Source of the DNA: an uncultured Erythrobacter sp.
Lineage (GTDB): Bacteria; Pseudomonadota; Alphaproteobacteria; Sphingomonadales; Sphingomonadaceae
DNA length: 47,789 nucleotides
Assembly: GCA_913061345.1 (NCBI GenBank)
Contig: CAJXTZ010000008.1
Span: 1 to 47,789, forward strand
Direction of reading: 5' to 3'
Part shown: positions 1-8,368 of the stretch, one piece after another
Numbering within the stretch: the first letter of the stretch is position 1
Layout of the letters: every line of letters starts with the position of its first letter
Made by a program: the position numbers and the translations under genes
The notes under the pieces: model-generated
What the model saw: the letters and a program-made list of their open reading frames with translations, nothing else
Databases searched by the model: none
What the model was told of the DNA's origin: nothing

Positions 1-58
1 CATCGGCCTCGTCGCCGACCTGTTCAACGCCGTGCCCGAATTGACCGAAAAGCTGTAA
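1..58 (+). CDS. etfA: Electron transfer flavoprotein subunit alpha, C-terminal end (partial)
   Basis: Only the last 18 codons and a TAA stop are inside the window. The reading frame gives a tail containing VADLFNAVPELTEKL, which resembles the conserved C-terminal end of ETF alpha subunits (family pattern VADLFxxVPELTxxL). EtfA binds FAD and, with EtfB, passes electrons from acyl-CoA dehydrogenases to ETF-ubiquinone oxidoreductase. A strong intrinsic terminator follows 25 bases later, as expected for the end of an etfBA operon. The identification rests on a short tail only, so it is probable rather than certain. Confidence 0.72.
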   Translation, partial: IGLVADLFNAVPELTEKL

Positions 59-83
59 GCTTTTTCCGACATTTGACACGAAG

Positions 84-121
84 GGCCTCCCCCGTATGTT
101 TTGCGGGAGGAGGCCTTTTTT
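84..121 (+). terminator. Intrinsic terminator after etfA
   Basis: Arms 84-94 and 104-115 form an 11-bp stem rich in G and C, interrupted by one bulged A at 108. The loop is 95-103 and is followed by six T residues (116-121). The right arm also contains a GGGAGGAGG stretch (105-113) that is the apparent Shine-Dalgarno sequence of the next gene. Confidence 0.8.
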
Positions 122-1064
122 GCGTAAACACACAGTCCTGTCGGCAATTGTCGCCATTACCGCGGTTCTTGCCTGTCCCGCCTCGGCGCAGGAGGATCTG
201 CATCCCATCAATCCGGACGCTCAAGAGCTGATAGATAGCGGAGCGATCCATATGCCAGATGGCCGGTGGTCGCTGAAGGAAGCTTTCGATGGTTGCTCCT
301 TGCAGCGGGACTTCCTGCTTGAAGAAAATCGCGTCACACTGGCCATGAAACGTCTGCAAGGCGGCTTTCCGATAGAGTTCGCATTAGTCGGCAGCGAGTT
401 CGAACCTGATGAACCCCTGCAGGCAGGATTCCAGCCCGGTCGCAACGGTCTGGGAGAGCACCGGTTTATTGGTGCGGCGTCGGCAGGGGATCGCGAAGGC
501 ATATTCTTTTCCGCCCAGCCATTCCCACGCGGCGGCTTCGACGCACCAACGGAAAGCGTCCTCGCGCCCGACACGCAGTACTTTATAGCCCAGAATGACG
601 ATGACGATGCCGTAGTTCTGCGCACCGGCCGAATCGACCTCGCGCTCGACGCGCTGGAGGAATGTGGCGAGCGGCAGCTGGCCAGCCTCGGTGTCGACCT
701 GACTCGTCCTAATGGGGTTTCCCGCAATGCCGTCCTACTCAACGCGCAAGAGCTCGGTGCCGATTTCTCACACGCCTATGACCGAGTGATCCGGCAACAG
801 CGCAGGAATGTGGAGAGCAACCTCCACATCCGGCTGGTGATCGATGGCGACGGCACGCTTTCCCATTGTCACGCAGGTGATGGTTTGACGCCCCGCGCAC
901 TTCGCGAAGCCGTTTGCGATCTGGTGCGCGAGAATGGCCAGTTCCGGACTGCGCTTGATAATAATGGCCAACCCATCGCGGACACTTGGTATACCAGGGT
1001 AGTCTTTCGGGTCATGCTTGACCAACCCGGCGCCGATGGCACCATCCACCGAGTGCGGGACTAA
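120..1064 (+). CDS. Secreted protein with TonB C-terminal-like domain
   Basis: A protein of about 314 residues with an N-terminal signal peptide: a basic MRKH start, a hydrophobic core and a PASA-Q cleavage site. The last 80 residues follow the pattern of TonB_C-like domains common in sphingomonads: a strand with LVIDGDGTL, a Cys in SHCH, a second Cys in REAVCDLV, then FRTALDNNGQPI and a final strand. There is no membrane anchor or proline-rich spacer beyond the signal peptide, so it is not a classical TonB. I chose TTG at 120 because GGGAGGAGG (105-113) lies 6 bases upstream and the signal peptide then starts at its basic end. An in-frame ATG at 96 falls in the loop of the etfA terminator and has no ribosome site. 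The 3' end overlaps the convergent DUF445 gene by 4 bases. Function unknown. Confidence 0.75.
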   Translation: MRKHTVLSAIVAITAVLACPASAQEDLHPINPDAQELIDSGAIHMPDGRWSLKEAFDGCSLQRDFLLEENRVTLAMKRLQGGFPIEFALVGSEFEPDEPLQAGFQPGRNGLGEHRFIGAASAGDREGIFFSAQPFPRGGFDAPTESVLAPDTQYFIAQNDDDDAVVLRTGRIDLALDALEECGERQLASLGVDLTRPNGVSRNAVLLNAQELGADFSHAYDRVIRQQRRNVESNLHIRLVIDGDGTLSHCHAGDGLTPRALREAVCDLVRENGQFRTALDNNGQPIADTWYTRVVFRVMLDQPGADGTIHRVRD

Positions 1065-2311
1065 AGAACCGTCGTCAGCAGGTGGATCGTCACGCCCACC
1101 AATCCGCCCACCAGCGTACCGTTGATGCGGATGAACTGCAGGTCGCGGCCCACGGCGCTTTCGATGCGGCCGGTGACCGTGCTGGCATTCCAGCTTTTGA
1201 CGGTGTGGGACACCAATCCCACGATCTGTTCGCCATAGCGGTTCACCACGCCCACCAGTGTGCGGCGGGCGAAGCGGTTTACCTGCAATTGCAGAGTTGG
1301 ATCCTGCTGCAGCGTTGCACCGAGTTCGGCAAGAGAGTGACCGATTTCGCCACCCATCGCCTTGTCCGGGTTACGAATGTTGTCGATCAGCGAGCGACGC
1401 AGCCGTTCCCATACACCCATCCACCAGTCGGATACGGCAGGATTGGCCAGCAGGTCATTCTTCATCCGCTCCACTTTGGCGCGTGTCGCGGGGTCGTGTT
1501 GCAGGTCGTGCGCGAGCTTCTCCAGCCCCTGTTGCACCTTGCTGCGCAGCGGGTGATCGGGATCGACCAAGATTTCCGCCAGCAGGCGGTAAAGCCCGTC
1601 GAGTACGGAATTGGCCAGTCGCCCGTCCAGCCCGGCCCAGCGGATGATCGAATTCGCCCGCTCCTGCACCATGGTGCGGACCATCTCTTCGTTGTCTTCC
1701 AGCGTGAGCCCGGCCCAGCGGATTATGGAATCCATTAGCGGGCGATGGCGATTGTCGGCGATGGCCGCTTCCAGCATCCGCCCCAGCAGCGGTGAGACAT
1801 CCAGCTTCTCCGCCTGCCGCGCGAGGCCCGACTTCACCTGCAGACCAAGTCTGTCAGGATCGAGGGATTCGAGCAATTCGACGAACAGTTGCACCGCGCC
1901 TGCGCGCAGGCGTCCTTCCGTCGTATCACCGCGCTTCACAAGGAAATCACCCGCCGCACGGGCAACGTTCATATCGCGCATCCGCCGCGCCACCACGACA
2001 GGAGTAAGGAAATTGGAACGAAGAAATTCGGCCATCGTATCCGCGATCCGATCCTTGTTCTGCGGAATGATTGCCGTGTGCGGAATGGGAATACCCAGCG
2101 GGTGGCGGAACAGGGCGGTGACAGCGAACCAGTCTGCCAGACCGCCGACCATCGCAGCTTCGGCAAAAGCATGCACGTAGCCCCATGCAGGATGTAGGCC
2201 GAGCATGTTGTGGGCGAGCAGGAACACGCCCGCCATGCCCACCAGCAGCATCGTGGCCGCGATACGCATACGGCGCGCACGATCCGATGGCAGTGGTGCG
2301 CCGCCCTGCAT
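1061..2311 (-). CDS. DUF445 family membrane protein
   Basis: A protein of about 416 residues of the DUF445 (YjiN-like) family. It has an N-terminal membrane segment (VGMAGVFLLAH region), then the conserved block GYVHAFAEAAMVGGLADWFAV and ALFRHPLGIPIPHTAIIP, a long helical middle part and a C-terminal hydrophobic segment (NGTLVGGLVGVTIHLL). The ATG at 2311 has GAGGAA about 8 bases upstream and lies 13 bases after the stop of the RND permease gene, so it is probably translated as the last gene of the efflux operon. A longer in-frame start at 2368 would overlap the permease gene and is less likely. The biochemical role of the family is not established. Confidence 0.85.
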   Translation of the reverse strand: MQGGAPLPSDRARRMRIAATMLLVGMAGVFLLAHNMLGLHPAWGYVHAFAEAAMVGGLADWFAVTALFRHPLGIPIPHTAIIPQNKDRIADTMAEFLRSNFLTPVVVARRMRDMNVARAAGDFLVKRGDTTEGRLRAGAVQLFVELLESLDPDRLGLQVKSGLARQAEKLDVSPLLGRMLEAAIADNRHRPLMDSIIRWAGLTLEDNEEMVRTMVQERANSIIRWAGLDGRLANSVLDGLYRLLAEILVDPDHPLRSKVQQGLEKLAHDLQHDPATRAKVERMKNDLLANPAVSDWWMGVWERLRRSLIDNIRNPDKAMGGEIGHSLAELGATLQQDPTLQLQVNRFARRTLVGVVNRYGEQIVGLVSHTVKSWNASTVTGRIESAVGRDLQFIRINGTLVGGLVGVTIHLLTTVL

Positions 2312-2324
2312 CGTCAGGCTTCCT

Positions 2325-5300
2325 CTACTCGGCAGGCTGGGCCTCCGGGTTGGAAAAGTTCTCATCACCGGGCTTGTAGGTCAGCAGCTTCTCGCGAAGC
2401 CACGGTCCAAGTTTCTTTTCCAGTCCGTCTGCAAGGCTGAACCCTGCAGGAACGATCAGCAGGGTCAATGCGGTCGAAAGAATGAGACCGCCAATCACGA
2501 CAGTGCCCATCGGGGCACGGAACGCGCCGTCGCCATTGAGCGAAAGCGCGGTGGGCACCATGCCCGCCGTCATCGCAACCGTGGTCATGACGATGGGCTG
2601 CGCACGCTTGTGCCCTGCTTCTAGGATGGCCGCGAGCCTACCCTTGCCAGCCTCCATTTCCTCGATCGTGAAGTCGATCAGCAGGATGGAGTTCTTCGCC
2701 ACGATGCCAAGCAGCATCAGCATGCCGATAAACACCGGCAGTGAAATTGGATCGGGCATACCGTTCCTGAGGTATCCCGAGATATACAGCGCGATCAGGC
2801 CGCCGAGCGGAGCCAGAAGCAGCGAGGTCATGTTAACCAGCGGCGAAACCACGCGACGATAAAGCAGAACCAGCACAGCGAACACCAGCAGAAGCCCGGT
2901 GATCACGGCGGTGATGAAATCGTTTATCAGGTCCGCCTGCCATTCGTCGGCCCCCACGGGTTTGTTGGCCACACCGGCCGGCAGGTTGGAAAGGATGGGA
3001 AGATTGTTGATCCCGCTCAGCACGTCGCCGCGCGCAACGCCTGCCGCCACGTCCACGCCTACGAATACGCGGCGTTCCTGGTTGTAGCGCTGGATGGAGG
3101 TTGGCCCCATGCCCAGCGAGATATCGGCGACCCGGCTCAGGGGAACAGATCCCCCGGTTGCGGTGGGAACGGGCAGGTTCTCGATGGTCGAAAGGCTTCG
3201 GCGGTCGCTTTCCGCAAGACGCACACGGATCGGAATTTGCCTGTCGGAAAGCGAAAACTTGGCAGCGTTCTGATCTATATCACCCAGCGTGGCGATGCGG
3301 ATCGCCTGGCTCAATGCACTGGTGCTGACACCCAGACTGGCGGCCAGATCCTCTCGCGGCTCGATAAGCAGTTCAGGGCGTTGCAGATCGTAATCGATAC
3401 GCGGTGCCACGGCACCTTCCACCGTTTCCATCTGCTCCACCAGCGTGCCTGCCGTTTCGTACAGCAAATCCGGATCGGAACCGGCCAGCATGATGGAGAT
3501 GGCACGACCTGTGCCGCCGCCACCCTGATTGTTCATGAAGTTCACGCGGGCATCGGGAATGTTCTGCAATACGGGTGTCAGTTCCCGCTCGAAATCGATG
3601 CTGGTACGCTCGCGATCATCGCGTAGCACGAGGCTGATGCGGCCCGAGCCTTCGTTCGCGGTTCCCAGCGCCAGCGCCACTTCCTGCTCTTCACTCAGCC
3701 GGGCAGCCACATCGTCGACGATGGCCTCGGTCTGGGCCAGCGTGGTGCCGGGCACCATGGAAATGCTCACGCGACTGAAATCGCTGTCCCCATCGGGGAA
3801 GAACTGCGTCGGCAGGCTGGCACCGATCAGGATTGTCATGACAAGGGCGCCAATTCCTATCATCATCATCCACGCCCGGTGATCGAGGAAGCGAGCGGCC
3901 GTGAAACGGGCACGCCTGGAAAAATGCGTCGCCCAGCCTGTGAAGAAACCGAACACGAGGCCCAGGATCATGTTGAGAAGTCCGCCCAGGATATAGGCCG
4001 GGATTGCCAACAGCAGGACCGTGCCGATACCGGGGACTTCGAAGCCGCTCGCCTCATCCGCTCCAGCCTGTGCTCCCGCTTCGCCGCCGCCCAGCAGTTG
4101 CGAAAGCACCAGGAGCAGCGCGAAACCCACCAGCAAGGACGCGAGATGAAAATACCAGCGCGTGGATACATGTCCGGTTCGCTTGCGCATGGCTTCGAAC
4201 GCAGAAGTGTCAAGCGACCAGCGCAAGACTTTCATGTAGCGATCCATCACCGGACCTTCGCCGTGCGACGCTTCACCCTTCGCCTTGAGGAAATAGGCCG
4301 CGACCATCGGGGTAATAAGTCGCGCTACGGCAAGGCTCATCAGGACAGAAGCGACCACCGTGCCGCCGAAATTCTTGAAAAACTCGCCAGAAATGCCGGG
4401 CATCATCGCCACCGGCAGGAACACCGCGACGATACAGAAGGTGGTGGCCACCACGGGGAGACCTATCTCGTCCGCAGCGTCTATACTTGCCTGGTAGGCG
4501 CTTTTGCCCATGCGCATGTGGCGCACGATGTTTTCGATCTCGACGATAGCATCATCGACAAGCACACCCGCAACAAGTCCCAGCGCCAGCAGGGACATGG
4601 TGTTCAAGGTAAAGCCGAGCATGTCCATGAAGTAGAAAGTCGGGACGGCTGACAGCGGAATTGCCAGCGCGGCAATGATCGTTGCGCGCCAGTCACGCAG
4701 GAACAGGAAGACAACGACCACGGCCAGCAAGGCGCCCTCGATCAGCAGCGCCATCGAGCTTTCATACTGGTCCTTGGTGTAATCCACCTCGGTAAACAGG
4801 CGGGTGAAGCTGATGCCGGGGTTCGCTTCCTCGATCCCTCGCAACACCTCGACCGAATCATCGTAGACGCTGACGTCCGATTCGCCGCGTGCGCGGGTGA
4901 TGGAGAAAGTGATGATCTGCTTGCCGTCCACCTTGGCGATACTGCGAACCTCGCCGTAAGAATCCTGCACGCGGGCGATATCGGAAAGCTTGATGGAGCG
5001 ACCGCCCCCCAGCGCAATCTGCGTCTGCGACAAGGCGTAGGCATTTTCGGCGTTGCCCAGCACACGCACCGACTGGCGCGAGCCGGCGATTTCGGCCTGG
5101 CCGCCTGCCGCGTTTATATTGAGCTGCCGTAGCGCGCTATTGACCTGGCTGGCCGTGACACCGAGTGACTGCATCCGGCCCGGATCCAGAATAACCAGGA
5201 TCTCGCGATCCACCCCGCCGCTGCGACTGACGTCGGCCAGCCCGTTTACGGTCAGCAATTGCTTGGTCACGGTGTCGTCGACGAACCAGCTCAATTGCTC

Positions 5301-5759
5301 CAGCGTCATATCCTCGGCAGAGACGCCGAAGGAGACGATGGGTTGTGAACTCGTTGCCTGCTTGAAAATGCGCGGTTCGAGGATGCCATCGGGCAATTCG
5401 CCGCGAATATTGTCAATCTCGCTTTTCACCTCGTTGGTGGCTTCGGCAATATCGGTGCCGATGGCGAATTCGATGACCGTTTGCGAATTGCCTTCAGATG
5501 CAGTCGAGCGAATGGTTTCAACGCCGTCGAGCGTCTGGACCGCAGCCTCCACCCGCTGGGTAATCTGGTTCTCGACCTCCGGCGGCGCAGCGCCCGGCTG
5601 CGAGATGGAGATGATCACCACCGGAAATTCGATATCCGGTGTTTCCTGCACTTCCATATCCTGAAACGCCATGATGCCCGCGAGCATCAGGCCAACGAAG
5701 GCAAGAATAGGTACGATCGGATTGCGGATCGACCATGCAGAGATTTGGTTAAGGTTCAT
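2325..5759 (-). CDS. RND efflux transporter permease (AcrB/HAE family)
   Basis: An inner-membrane proton-driven pump of 1144 residues. The start MNLNQISAWSIRNPIVP and the first periplasmic segment with QETPDIEFPVV are typical of the family. The proton relay is present: two Asp in GVLVDDAIVEIEN (about 402-403, TM4) and a Lys in AKNSILLIDF (about 1022, TM10). It is longer than the usual 1020-1050 residues because of an extra block at about 535-620 between TM6 and TM7. That block has two or three additional hydrophobic stretches (FHLASLLVGFALLLVLSQLL; TVLLLAIPAYILGGLLNMIL) around a small Gly/Ala-rich linker. The adaptor gene lies 19 bases upstream. No TolC-type outer-membrane factor is in the window. 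Substrate cannot be told from sequence. Confidence 0.93.
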   Translation of the reverse strand: MNLNQISAWSIRNPIVPILAFVGLMLAGIMAFQDMEVQETPDIEFPVVIISISQPGAAPPEVENQITQRVEAAVQTLDGVETIRSTASEGNSQTVIEFAIGTDIAEATNEVKSEIDNIRGELPDGILEPRIFKQATSSQPIVSFGVSAEDMTLEQLSWFVDDTVTKQLLTVNGLADVSRSGGVDREILVILDPGRMQSLGVTASQVNSALRQLNINAAGGQAEIAGSRQSVRVLGNAENAYALSQTQIALGGGRSIKLSDIARVQDSYGEVRSIAKVDGKQIITFSITRARGESDVSVYDDSVEVLRGIEEANPGISFTRLFTEVDYTKDQYESSMALLIEGALLAVVVVFLFLRDWRATIIAALAIPLSAVPTFYFMDMLGFTLNTMSLLALGLVAGVLVDDAIVEIENIVRHMRMGKSAYQASIDAADEIGLPVVATTFCIVAVFLPVAMMPGISGEFFKNFGGTVVASVLMSLAVARLITPMVAAYFLKAKGEASHGEGPVMDRYMKVLRWSLDTSAFEAMRKRTGHVSTRWYFHLASLLVGFALLLVLSQLLGGGEAGAQAGADEASGFEVPGIGTVLLLAIPAYILGGLLNMILGLVFGFFTGWATHFSRRARFTAARFLDHRAWMMMIGIGALVMTILIGASLPTQFFPDGDSDFSRVSISMVPGTTLAQTEAIVDDVAARLSEEQEVALALGTANEGSGRISLVLRDDRERTSIDFERELTPVLQNIPDARVNFMNNQGGGGTGRAISIMLAGSDPDLLYETAGTLVEQMETVEGAVAPRIDYDLQRPELLIEPREDLAASLGVSTSALSQAIRIATLGDIDQNAAKFSLSDRQIPIRVRLAESDRRSLSTIENLPVPTATGGSVPLSRVADISLGMGPTSIQRYNQERRVFVGVDVAAGVARGDVLSGINNLPILSNLPAGVANKPVGADEWQADLINDFITAVITGLLLVFAVLVLLYRRVVSPLVNMTSLLLAPLGGLIALYISGYLRNGMPDPISLPVFIGMLMLLGIVAKNSILLIDFTIEEMEAGKGRLAAILEAGHKRAQPIVMTTVAMTAGMVPTALSLNGDGAFRAPMGTVVIGGLILSTALTLLIVPAGFSLADGLEKKLGPWLREKLLTYKPGDENFSNPEAQPAE

Positions 5760-5778
5760 GTTGTAGGGCCAATTGCGC

Positions 5779-6972
5779 CTATTCGGTTACAGGGCGGACG
5801 GGCTCGCCCTCATTCAGGAAGCCGCCGGCGCGCAGCACGACCCGCTCATTTCCTGTCAGTCCCGAAGCCACCACGATGCCTTCGTCGCTGATCATACCCA
5901 CTTCGATCGGTCGGCGAACCACGGTGTCGTTCTCGTCCACGATATAGACGTAACTTCCTTCATCATCCGACAAGATGGCGCTTTCGGGAAGGCGCGGGGC
6001 GACCACGGTTTCGCTCGCCAGTTCGATGCTGGCAAAGCCACCGGGACGCAGCGCGGGATCGTAGCTGAGCGCACAACGGGCGGTGCCCTGCCGGGTCTGC
6101 TCGTCCACTACGGGCGATTTCTGCCAGACGGTGCAGGTGAACTGCTCGCTACCGCCAACGGGTGTGACTGTTCCGACTGCGCCGACATCGACCGAATTAA
6201 GCTCGGCTTCGCCGATGCGGGCAAGCAACTCCATCTCGCCGCCGCGGGCGATGGTGAACAGCGCGCCGGAGCCGGGGCTGACCACCTGACCAGGCTCTAC
6301 ATTGCGCGTCAGGACAAGGCCTGCTGCAGGAGCAACGATATTGAGCTGCGCATTACGGGCGCGGCGTTCGCCCAATTGCGCGCGGGCAACGGAAACCCGC
6401 GCGACGGCAGCGTCGCGGGTGGCGGTGAGCCGGTCGATATCCGCCTGGCTTATAAATCCGCGCTCAACCAATTGCCGGGCGCGATCGAGGTTGGCTTGCG
6501 CAAGGTCAGCATCGGCCTGCGCCACGTCGATCTGCGCGGCCTGGGCGGATTCCTGCTGGCTTTGGACAGAGCGATCGATCACGGCCAATACCTGGCCCTG
6601 GCGAACCCAGTCGCCTGCATCGACCGGCACCGAAACCACGCGCCCGCCTTCGCCCACCGCCCCCACAGGAATTTCACGCCGTGCAGCCAGCGTGCCGGTC
6701 GCATTGATGGCGCCCTGCAGCGTACCGGCACCCGGTGCAAGCACGGTGACCGCTGGCACAGTTGCATTGTCACCCGGCGCGAAGGCCACTTCTTCCTCAC
6801 CGCCGGCCAGCATCAGCGCCGCAATCAGCGCGCCCGCCACCAATATGGCCAGCACGATCCACATCCGCTTGCGTCGCTGGCTCTTACCTTCTGTCGCGGG
6901 CTCATCATCCAGAACGATGCGATCTTCGGTGTCTGCCAAATTGACTTGGGTTTCGTAATTCATCGGCAACAT
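5779..6972 (-). CDS. RND efflux periplasmic adaptor (HlyD/MFP family)
   Basis: A 397-residue membrane fusion protein that links the RND permease to an outer-membrane channel. A cytoplasmic N-terminal stretch of about 35 residues ends in KSQRRKR, followed by one membrane anchor (WIVLAILVAGALIAALML). The barrel-sandwich lipoyl half is seen in GRVVSVPVDAGDWVRQGQVLA and the second half in LNIVAPAAGLVLTRNVEPGQVV. A coiled-coil hairpin rich in Ala, Gln and Asp lies between them. It sits 19 bases upstream of the permease gene in the same operon. The first ATG at 6972 is preferred because AAGG lies just upstream; an ATG at 6963 is possible. Confidence 0.92.
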   Translation of the reverse strand: MLPMNYETQVNLADTEDRIVLDDEPATEGKSQRRKRMWIVLAILVAGALIAALMLAGGEEEVAFAPGDNATVPAVTVLAPGAGTLQGAINATGTLAARREIPVGAVGEGGRVVSVPVDAGDWVRQGQVLAVIDRSVQSQQESAQAAQIDVAQADADLAQANLDRARQLVERGFISQADIDRLTATRDAAVARVSVARAQLGERRARNAQLNIVAPAAGLVLTRNVEPGQVVSPGSGALFTIARGGEMELLARIGEAELNSVDVGAVGTVTPVGGSEQFTCTVWQKSPVVDEQTRQGTARCALSYDPALRPGGFASIELASETVVAPRLPESAILSDDEGSYVYIVDENDTVVRRPIEVGMISDEGIVVASGLTGNERVVLRAGGFLNEGEPVRPVTE

Positions 6973-7137
6973 GCCTTATTTATGCGCGCGCGAACGTAGT
7001 ACCACGAGTGGCAGCGTCGCGCGACCAGCCCTTTTGGCCATTATCCCGTGCGCCATAGCGCCATGTTGGTGCGATGCGCAACGCGCCCCTCTGCCAAAGC
7101 GCGATAGTCTCCGATGAAACGTCATGTGCGAGATGGC

Positions 7138-7170
7138 AAAAAGGGACGGAGAGCCATAGCCTTCCGCCCC
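7138..7170 (-). terminator. Intrinsic terminator after the GlsB-type gene
   Basis: On the minus strand, 7170-7159 pairs with 7154-7143 around a short loop, with wobble pairs and one mismatch, and is followed by five T residues (complement of 7142-7138). It lies 60 bases past the stop of the GlsB-type gene. The plus-strand side also has some T residues, so it may act in both directions. Confidence 0.55.
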
Positions 7171-7229
7171 TTCGTTTAAATTGTATCAGTTCGTCGTCTC
7201 AACTGTCCGATATCAGTCGGACCGGACGA

Positions 7230-7493
7230 TTAGCGCACACGACCGCGTTGAATCAGGTTGACGATGCCGAGAAGGACAACTGCGCCCACCAGGCTCATCA
7301 AAAGGCCGGGAATGCTGAATTCCGTAAGCGTGGCGCCTACGCCGATCAGCGAGCCGATGAAACGGCCAATAAACGACCCGATCACGCCAACGACTATGTT
7401 CCAGAAGATGCCCATCGAGGCATCACGGCCCATGATCATGCTGGCGATCCAGCCGATAATGCCGCCTACGATAATCGCGATAATCCAACCCAT
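7230..7493 (-). CDS. GlsB/YeaQ/YmgE family stress-response membrane protein
   Basis: A protein of 87 residues that is almost entirely membrane helices: MGWIIAIIVGGIIGWIASMIM, then WNIVVGVIGSFIGRFIGSLI, then a C-terminal helix GLLMSLVGAVVLLGIVNLI. The Gly-spaced helices and the conserved first helix place it in the transglycosylase-associated (GlsB/YeaQ) family, small inner-membrane proteins often linked to stress. The start is set by AGGAGG six bases before the ATG at 7493; an upstream in-frame start at 7520 has no such site. It is a single gene with its own probable terminator. Confidence 0.88.
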   Translation of the reverse strand: MGWIIAIIVGGIIGWIASMIMGRDASMGIFWNIVVGVIGSFIGRFIGSLIGVGATLTEFSIPGLLMSLVGAVVLLGIVNLIQRGRVR

Positions 7494-7616
7494 ATTATTC
7501 CTCCTGCGAAATGCCCCCATTGGTGGAGGTTGCAGGAAAGGAAACGCCGGTTGCAGCCCAATGTTCCGGCCTTGCTGCTCCGCGCTCGTAGAATGTCCGC
7601 AGCTTATTGGGAACGT

Positions 7617-7916
7617 TCAGTATTTCAGTTGCCGCTCGTAGAGGTCGCGATAATGCTGGATGCGCGTGACACGCAGACCCTGCATGCCCGAACGATCGAC
7701 GGCGCGCTGCCAGCTGGCGAACTCCTCCAGCGTCAGGTTATAGCGTTCCAGAACTTCATCGATGGTCAGCAGACCGCCGTTCACCGCGGCGACGACCTCG
7801 GCCTTGCGGCGCACGACCCAGCGCTTCGTCTTGGGCGACGGCAGGTCATTGATGGTCAGCGGCTCCCCCAGGGGGCCGATCACTTGCGCCGGTCGGATTT
7901 TCTGGTTCTCTATCAT
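7617..7916 (-). CDS. sciP: SciP-type CtrA inhibitor (DUF1153)
   Basis: A 99-residue protein that matches the SciP/DUF1153 family along its length: MIENQKIRPAQVIGP at the N-terminus, then LPSPKTKRWVVRRKAEVV, a helix-turn-helix-like part (LTIDEVLERYNLTLEEF, ASWQRAVD), and the tail LRVTRIQHYRD. In Caulobacter, SciP binds the response regulator CtrA and blocks transcription from CtrA-activated promoters during G1. The protein here is inferred to have a similar cell-cycle role. Its ATG overlaps the stop of the upstream small gene (ATGA at 7916-7913), which points to translational coupling. Confidence 0.9.
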   Translation of the reverse strand: MIENQKIRPAQVIGPLGEPLTINDLPSPKTKRWVVRRKAEVVAAVNGGLLTIDEVLERYNLTLEEFASWQRAVDRSGMQGLRVTRIQHYRDLYERQLKY

Positions 7917-8251
7917 GTATTTCCTCGGGTGGCCGGTGTGTCGCGATCAGTGTGTGATCCGTGTTCTGCCGCGTGGCCTTTGCCATTGCCTAAATTATCA
8001 GGGTTAACATCCGGTTCGTTTTCATCGAGCAGATGACATTCGTGTTGCGAAGCCAGATGCCGCGCAGAGTCGGCATCGAAGCTGGCGAGAATGGACGAAT
8101 CGCTTGCCGCAAGCTCGGCGCGCAGTTCCCTGGCTGCGGTCAGCCTCGCAACAAGGTCCGACCACTGCAGGTCGCGCAGGGCTTCATCGGGCAAATCGCC
8201 GGTAGCGGAATCGCGCGATTCGGGCTGATGGGACAATTTTCCTTCGAACAT
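7913..8251 (-). CDS. Small hypothetical protein, translationally coupled to sciP
   Basis: A 112-residue open frame whose TGA overlaps the sciP ATG in an ATGA quartet. It lies in the gap between sciP and the divergent mnmA and would otherwise leave 450 bases without a gene. The middle (DEALRDLQWSDLVARLTAAR, then ELRAEL) looks like an amphipathic helical segment. The C-terminal third is acidic, rich in Asp, Glu, Asn and His, with a low-complexity look. No signal peptide, membrane segment or known motif is visible. The start is uncertain: ATG 8251 has no clear ribosome site, while an in-frame TTG at 8236 follows AAGGA. I do not recognise the family; the coupling suggests a job with SciP. Confidence 0.6.
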   Translation of the reverse strand: MFEGKLSHQPESRDSATGDLPDEALRDLQWSDLVARLTAARELRAELAASDSSILASFDADSARHLASQHECHLLDENEPDVNPDNLGNGKGHAAEHGSHTDRDTPATRGNT

Positions 8252-8368
8252 GACAACTGCATCTAGGCGCCAAGCGTCAATATCAGGTAAAGCGCTCTTT
8301 AGTTGAGATATAAACGGCACATTCGGCATTTTGCGTGGGAGCCTGCGTCGTGTATGCGAGCGGCCACC

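Noticed and set aside
5773..6999. Plus-strand open frame of about 400 codons opposite the periplasmic adaptor gene
   Set aside because: The minus strand is a clear HlyD-type adaptor in an RND operon; the plus-strand product is compositionally odd and lacks a ribosome site.
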